Assembly: GCA_005784505.1 (NCBI GenBank)
Contig: VCAZ01000006.1
Location: 9,122,724 to 9,186,723, forward strand
DNA length: 64,000 bases
DNA from: Bagarius yarrelli
Lineage: Eukaryota; Chordata; Actinopteri; Siluriformes; Sisoridae
Direction: 5' to 3'
Under the pieces are notes generated by a model. It was not told the origin of the DNA. It did no database searches and worked only from the letters and a program-made list of their open reading frames with translations. Below, piece after piece: positions 1 to 64,000 of the stretch (its first letter is position 1; each line of letters starts with the position of its first letter). Made by a program: the position numbers and the translations under genes.

Positions 1-610
1 TGTGGTGGTATTAAAAGGTGTATCAGTAAGGTAAGTCCCCAATGAAGGCCCAGGTACCAAATGCACCGGAAGCCACTGTTAAAACACACAATTTTCATCT
101 GCTGGGATTTAAGTACGAGCTCAAATGTGGTAGAAAGCGATGACGGGGCAAATCGGAGAAAAATCTAAATGCTTAACAAATATTCAGACAGTGCAAATGT
201 GTTTGAAGCAGACTTGGGAAACAGCGCCCCCGTGTGGAAACAGGTTATAACAGTCAGTCAGAGACTGAAAGCTTAGTGCACAGGGACGTTAGGCTTTTTT
301 ACGATATATGTAAATACACACTTGGACTAACAAATAGTTAGTAATGGTGTGTGACCTGTGGTGTAGATGATTAGGTTAGAAAAGCCGAGTAAATGTGTTT
401 GTGTGATTGTTTAAAAAGAATAACGTCGATGAAACCATCATTTAATCATGACTATATATTGGTACATGTTTTTAAGCATTTTGTTTGATGCGCATTGTAA
501 AAAAAAATTAAATTGATGTTGAATATTTTGTTAAAATCTGTTGCAAAAGTTTATCCTTATCTCTTTCTATCCTACACGTCTCTTTGCTCCTCTAGCAGAG
601 CTCTCATCTG

Positions 611-615
611 ATTGG
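611..615 (-). promoter_or_regulatory. Inverted CCAAT box upstream of unc5b
   Basis: ATTGG in the context ctgATTGGctgag is an NF-Y-type inverted CCAAT box. It lies about 430 bp before the start codon and just before a locally CpG-rich stretch (680-740). NF-Y boxes usually sit 60-100 bp upstream of a start site, so transcription might begin near 680-720. I see no convincing TATA box, so the start site is inferred. Confidence 0.4.
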
Positions 616-702
616 CTGAGCTGCAGATGGAAGTCCAGAGTCGCTGCTTGTGTTTTACTCTTCGAGTGAGTGAACACCGTACAGACGGCGCGCGCTCGCA
701 GG

Positions 703-720
703 ATGGACGCTCACAGATAA
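703..720 (+). promoter_or_regulatory. Upstream ORF 0 (5 codons plus stop) in the probable 5' leader
   Basis: ATG followed by four sense codons and TAA. It belongs to the mRNA only if transcription starts upstream of about 700, which is uncertain. Confidence 0.3.
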
Positions 721-840
721 CAGTCGGCGCGTGCCGGAGCCCTTTTTATTAACACAAAAGCTGATTTTTTTTTAAAAAACTAAATCTTCTCATCTGGTGG
801 CATTGCAATCGAAACATATGGACTTGTTTTGTGGATAAAA

Positions 841-858
841 ATGGACGAATTATTATGA
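841..858 (+). promoter_or_regulatory. Upstream ORF A (5 codons plus stop), overlaps uORF B by ATGA
   Basis: ATG at 841 reads five codons to TGA at 856-858. The stop overlaps the next ATG (855-857) in the sequence ATGA. It is the first of three uORFs that run end to end to the main start codon. Confidence 0.45.
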
Positions 859-929
859 ACCTAAACTTTTTATTTTGTTTTTGCTGCGGAACAAATCCCA
901 GACCGTGGAACATTTTTATGAAAGTTTGA
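855..929 (+). promoter_or_regulatory. Upstream ORF B (24 codons plus stop), overlaps uORF C
   Basis: ATG at 855 reads to TGA at 927-929. Its last base is the A of the next ATG (929-931), giving TGATG. I see no known peptide; a role would more likely lie in scanning and reinitiation control. Confidence 0.45.
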
Positions 930-1033
930 TGACACAAACTGATTTCGGCGGAAATATCGTTCTTTTTTTTGCTGCAGTGGATCGACGAACTGAAGATTCT
1001 TTCCTGATCGAGATCGCAGCGTCCGTGTTCTAA
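929..1033 (+). promoter_or_regulatory. Upstream ORF C (34 codons plus stop), ends 5 nt before the unc5b ATG
   Basis: ATG at 929 reads 34 codons to TAA at 1031-1033. The main ATG is at 1039, leaving a 5-nt gap in a different frame. The very short gap would leave little time to reload initiation factors, so translation of this ORF should reduce main-ORF output unless it is bypassed by leaky scanning. Confidence 0.45.
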
Positions 1034-1038
1034 GGAAG

Positions 1039-59052
<58,014 letters not shown>

Positions 59053-59150
59053 TTCAGTAATCAAAAAGAGAAGCAACGTGCCACCCTGAATAAAGCAATT
59101 CTTAATGCCGGCGGAAGAGCATAGAATTGTGACCACACACCCTGACCCGT

Positions 59151-59181
<31 letters not shown>

Positions 59182-60727
59182 CATATCAAAAGATACAGAG
59201 CTGCAAGCCACTGGCTCTACAATCTCTCAGTCTTACACACACACTACTGCACTCAGTCACAAAGGACATTTACCAAAAAAAATGTGATGTCATTTGAATA
59301 AGAACATGTTTTGTTTTTTTTTTACTTTAATGCAGGTAGCAGGTTCGGAGCTGAGCCTGTCTGCATGAATCATACATACAAGCTCATGATTCAAGGAGGC
59401 TTTTTGCCCTCTCAGACGTGAATAATTTTTCATCTAAACCCAGACAGACACACACAAATGCACACACTCAGACTACATGCTGGAAGCCAAGTGTGAAAGT
59501 GCATGATTAAGCATCACTTAAGGTTGTGATTGAGCTTTTGTTTCTTAGTGATTATTGGATGCTTAAAGTCACCACCAAACAGACCCCGGAGTGAAGCATT
59601 TTGTCAAGCTGCTCACACACACACACACACACAAACACACACAAAGATGTCTTCATACAGATACACAGAATAAAGTGTTCAAAATAAAGCACAAAAGCAG
59701 CCAATTTAACCAGGCACAGACTTAAAAACAGCAGGACTGCAACAGTTATTAGTTTTGCCATTTTCATTCTTTACATGCTTATGAAGAATGTAACGATTTC
59801 CCATTTATTTTAAATACAATAAGTATTGCATATATTCCCATACCTGATACTGATTCAGTTCTGACATCCTTATAGGAAACAAGCCACATGTCTTCAAGCT
59901 GCTGTTGCCTAGTTATGCAAAATATCAGAGACGTGACTGTACCACGTTCAATTCAGCATCACACCCCTATCATAACAAAACGCATCAGAAAAACAGACCA
60001 AATCCTTTAATAAGGGCAAGTATCAGTCTGTCTAGAAGATTTGTATGAAGTGAATTTCCCTTTTTCTTTATTTTAAGTGCTTTTAATATCATTTTCTCTT
60101 CAACACATCGATCGAATGCAGAAGAGCTCTCACACTAACGTTTCCTATAGGGAACAGACGTAAATATTACTGTCCATATTAGTGGATTATTCCTTCATTC
60201 TCTCTTGCTGTATCTGCTGTAACATTATTAAGTAGAATGTATGCATCTGTGTTTAACTGCTGTTCCATCACCTTCCACAAGCAGAGAGTGGTTCAATTTC
60301 CTGTAACGCCATTCGACAAGCTTTTCAAATGCTCTTTTTAATACATTATGCATAAATTGTCATTGATACAGACATTTAAAAAATTTAAGCTCTGATTCTG
60401 TGATCTTGTGTTTGAGTTTAACTCGAGCCATTAATCACCGGTCAGACTTTAGGGTCGCTGAATTGTTGAGCGTCCTTGGAAATGGCATGGCTGCTCTTTG
60501 GACTACATTGTGTCATTTCCAATGTCTTTTCTGACAGTGGGTTGGAAATGTTACTATCGAGTGAGACTAACAGCCATGGCTGTCAGGAGCCCTTTTACCA
60601 TTTGTCCACTTCGATGTTGTATCATTAGCATATTGTGACCTTAATATTATAAGGTTCAGTCTGGCATTTTGGCAAGAAATGAGTTCAGCATGTTAGGTGG
60701 GTCATAACTTCACATTCGGTATTATTA

Positions 60728-60771
<44 letters not shown>

Positions 60772-61847
60772 TTTTTTTTTTTTTTGGGTTTAATATTTTA
60801 AGTAAAGCCGCCGAGCTAAAATGAACTTGGCTTCAATCACAGCCCCTCATTATTATAGATAAATTATTAATGAATAATTGTAATAAATTGCCAATTACAA
60901 ATGAAGCACCTCGATGCTCTCAGACATCAAGGGAAACACTTTGTGATAAGGGCATATTAATAAGGTGCTAATTTAGGTTCATACATCTTGTGTAGAATAA
61001 ATTAAATTAGCCTAGTCTTAGTCTTAGAACTCTTCTAAAGGCGATTCTAGCAACGTGTTTGTTTAGGTTTCTGCAGTAGATCAGTGTGGAAGCAAAACGA
61101 AATATTAGCTAAATAATAAGAAGCTATAACACATAAAACTATTGGTTTTACTGCCTGAAACTGAAGTTTTTCCCCTGTGTATTTTAGGGGTATGAATGGC
61201 TTCATAGACAGTCAGTGATAAATATGAGAATGTGTCGATGTGCCATTGCTTTTAAAAAAAATGAATGAATTACATTTATGTTAATAACCTGATAACCATG
61301 TTTCCTACCTGGTCAAATATCCACTTCTTAAATATCTCAGGGCTTTGATAATGTATATTTGATGCATTTTTTTAACCTTTCACCCTACTAAAATATAAAT
61401 ATAGATGTCACTTCTGTAGCTTTTGTTAGCTGAAATGAATTGATGCTTGATAGGAAAAAAAATCAGAGTTTTAACCAGATACAACAGTATAATTCTAAGG
61501 TCACAATATGTCCTATTTTTTTGTAAAAGTGTTAAGAAATTCTCCAGGAAAAAAGCAGTATCTGTCCATCTTTCTGGAAAAGTAATTTTTGTGGTGTGTG
61601 TGTGTGTGTGTGTGTGTGTGTACATGTGCTGTTGTATGTGTGCTGGTTGAAGGGCCTCATTTTGTAGCAGTTTCTTTTACCTTTTTATGTAAATTCTATG
61701 CAAGTACAAAATGAGTAAATTTGCAGACCTCGCTCAAGTTTTCCGCTGGATGTGCAAGTGTCAATTCAAAAACTGTCATGCTGTGATAAGGACACATGTT
61801 GGGACAGGCCTTAAGGATATAAAGCTTCTCCAGGGCTCATCAGCAGA

Positions 61848-61853
61848 AATAAA
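61848..61853 (+). terminator. unc5b: Best candidate poly(A) signal for unc5b
   Basis: AATAAA followed by a G/T-rich downstream element within about 50 nt. It would give a 3' UTR of about 2.8 kb. The alternative is AATAAA at 62284-62289. Confidence 0.4.
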
Positions 61854-62233
61854 CAATGTAAAATGACTACAGGATGTTGGGGCTTTATCTGGTGTCCATG
61901 TGCTCTTTGCTGCTTTTCTGAGCTGTGTGGAAAAATTCCATTAATAGACAAACATAAATATACTTGCTAAGGAGGAGCAAATTAGGACTTCCCACGCCAA
62001 ACATTATGGCAGTTATGACAGTCTAGACTGTAAAGAAAGCACCTAAGCACCAGGATTTGTTTGCAAGAACCCAGAAACAAACTTTGGACATCCTTCAGGT
62101 ATGAGTCATGGAACTGCATCTGGTCTCGTTCTTCTTCTGAGATCAGCCTTTTTCTGCTTTTGTTCTGATGTCATACCAGAATTAAGAGGTCTTTTTTGGG
62201 TTTGTTCTTTGATTTAACTCTGTAAATGTCTAT

Positions 62234-62241
62234 TGTACATA
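62234..62241 (+). promoter_or_regulatory. Possible Pumilio element (TGTACATA)
   Basis: TGTACATA fits UGUANAUA. It matters only if the transcript extends to the 62284 poly(A) signal. Confidence 0.25.
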
Positions 62242-62364
62242 AATGTTTAGCCTTCTTACTGTAACTAAATATAATTTTTATGCAATAAATTATATTTCTT
62301 AGTTTAACAAGAATGTAGGATGTCTGTAATCATTTTAGTGCTGCTTTCATACTGTTCAAGCTAA

Positions 62365-62527
62365 TTTACAGGTACAGCCCTTATCCAGAGCGCCTTACAT
62401 TTATACAACTTAGCAATTGGGGATTAAGGGCATTGCTCAGGAACCCTGCAGTGGTGGCTTGGTAGAGCTGGGATTGAACCCACAATCTTCGGGTTGGTAG
62501 TCCAACACCTTAACCACAAGCCACCAT
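62365..62527 (-). repeat. tRNA-derived SINE, copy 5
   Basis: On +: acagcccttatccagagcgc, aagggcattgctcagg, gcagtggtggcttggtagag and ccaacaccttaaccac. Antisense to unc5b, like the other four copies. An A-rich (GAAA)n stretch follows at 62560-62615. Confidence 0.8.
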
Positions 62528-62859
62528 ATGATAAGAAAGCATAAAAAAGTCTTGAGAAAGGCAAAAAAAAAAAAAAACAGAGAAAGAAAGAAAGAAGAAA
62601 GGAAAGAAAGAAAAGACACAGATGATTCATTTGGCAGAAAGGGTGCCTGACACTGGTGCCACACTTCACTAATGCTCTTGTGGCTAAATGAGCAAATTCC
62701 CATAATCAAAGCCTGGAGTGGAGCTTTACTGAATTTAAGATTCAGCTTTTATTTGATTTGATCAAAACAATGTTCATCAAAATAAACATTAGCAGGTTTA
62801 AAACTGGGAAGGGATTCTTGATAGCTTAAATAATGTTGCCATAGCAATCTGTTACAACT

Positions 62860-63500
62860 TTAAAGCAACACTGTGCCATTTTTGACCTTAAAATAATGTC
62901 TCTAAAAGTATTTCAGTGTTAGAACAGCTTTTAATCGGCTGTATTTTAATGCCGCTGCTACCTGAACCGTCTTCAATCAGCTACAAAACACAATCTGTAA
63001 GCTTCGTTTTCAGGTCGGTACACACGGCCCCTCAATATTTTCTACCAGCGGAAAAGTGCGAATCGCTTTATGGCAAAATTCACATATTTTTCTTTAACCT
63101 GGGTGAAGTTAGCAAACATATAACATATTCAAGTCTCAAAACCAACGTCATGGCAGCAAAGTCAGCAAAGAAAACCAAAGAGGGTTTTGTTGGTAAAAAA
63201 AAAAAAAAGGGAACTTGATCGGACAGGCTTCCCCTCAGTGGCACGGACTGAAAGAGGCCAGCTTTTCTGCTACTGGATTTGTAAGTCTTACATATTTTTT
63301 TTTTACTGCCCTGTACTTTTGACCTTAATTGTTATTAGGCTGTGTTCAGGTTGTTCATTGGCGCACTACTGTTTCACAATAAAAGCATCCAAGTAGATCA
63401 GAAAGTTTACCCACAATGCACTGTCCCGCAGGAAACCCAGTTGGAGGAGACACAGAGGAGAGGAGACACAGTAAGAACCCTCAGTGTAGTGTTCCGCATG
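62860..63500. repeat. Possible dispersed DNA-element remnant
   Basis: Begins taaagcaacactgtgcca and ttgaccttaaaata, phrases I associate with a common fish non-autonomous element. The end is unclear. Frames at 62916 and 63342 have no recognised domain. 63501-64000 holds a (CT)n tract (63763-63792) and otherwise nothing I recognise. Confidence 0.3.
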
Positions 63501-64000
63501 GTGCTCTCTACGCAAACAGTTTACATCTTTTTGTTCTACTTGCGTTGTGTAACATTGTAATGTTTAATATAGATTTTTATATTTATTGCCGGATAAATTG
63601 ATTGAATGTTTAGAGTGTTTTGGCGGCTGTGTTGAACGTGAATATATTTGCTATAATGTGTTCAAATTAAAATAAGGTAATAATTAAAAACCTCTTAAGG
63701 GTAGTGGTTTTCTGTGTTGTATATGCAAAAGTAAAATAAATGCAATATTAATAATAATTGCTCTCTCTCTCTCTCTCTCGCTCTCTCTCTCCCTCTATAT
63801 ATAAACCAAAGAAGTGGCATGTTAACTGCTAATTGATGAAGAATAAGCTGACACCACATTTTGTTATAATTTCAGACGTTATTGTAATTTTTTCGATGGA
63901 ACATCATAATTACACACACACTATTTACTGTTACTGTTATCTGTTTTCTTTACAGCAAAAAAGAACTCTCTCCCACAGCAGTTTTTAGTATAAAGGTAAA

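Larger units (their letters stand above)
59053..62310 (+). other. unc5b: Probable unc5b 3' UTR and downstream DNA
   Basis: No coding frame recognised. AATAAA hexamers lie at 59089, 59669, 59683, 61848 and 62284. The first is only 37 nt after the stop. The 61848 site has a GT-rich stretch about 20-50 nt downstream (gatgttggggc, ggtgtccatgtgct) and is the best candidate. Microsatellites: (GT)n 59153-59181, (CA)n 59616-59641, (TA)n 60735-60770 and (TG)n 61593-61620. The real end of the transcript is unknown. Confidence 0.5.

Overview
The window is vertebrate DNA, almost certainly from a bony fish. It carries one split gene with canonical splice sites in a repeat-rich, AT-rich background. The repeats are typical of teleosts: an IS630/Tc1 transposon, tRNA-derived SINEs, LINE fragments, inverted-repeat DNA elements and many (CA)n, (CT)n and (TA)n tracts. 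An ostariophysan such as a catfish fits the repeat types, but I cannot fix the species from sequence alone.

The gene is unc5b, a netrin receptor, on the + strand, complete from start codon (1039) to stop (59052). I joined 17 coding exons by hand. All exon phases agree and give 2814 nt, or 937 residues, against 945 in human UNC5B as I remember it. The protein order is: signal peptide (exon 1), Ig1 (exons 2-3), Ig2 (4-5), two TSP1 repeats (6 and 7), a 33-nt microexon (8), transmembrane helix and DITD caspase motif (9), linker (10), ZU5 (end of 10 to 12), UPA (13-15) and death domain (16-17). The N-terminal mature sequence and the two TSP1 repeats point to the B paralogue.

Layout: 1-1038 is upstream DNA, promoter and 5' leader, with an inverted CCAAT box and a chain of overlapping upstream ORFs. 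1127-45153 is a 44-kb first intron that holds most of the repeats: a LINE split by a DNA element, SINEs, a DIRS-like recombinase fossil, a Tc1 element inserted in an older inverted-repeat element next to a (TA)n tract, and several less repetitive stretches that could be regulatory. 45154-59052 holds exons 2-17 at higher density, with introns of 83 to about 1870 bp. 59053-62310 probably contains the 3' UTR. 62365-64000 is repeats and unassigned DNA with no second gene visible.

I saw no undescribed multi-gene system. The most interesting signals concern expression of unc5b: the uORF chain, the microexon flanked by YCAY motifs, the (TG)10 tract next to the exon 6 acceptor, and a GC-AG intron. 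The transposon strata are the other point of interest.
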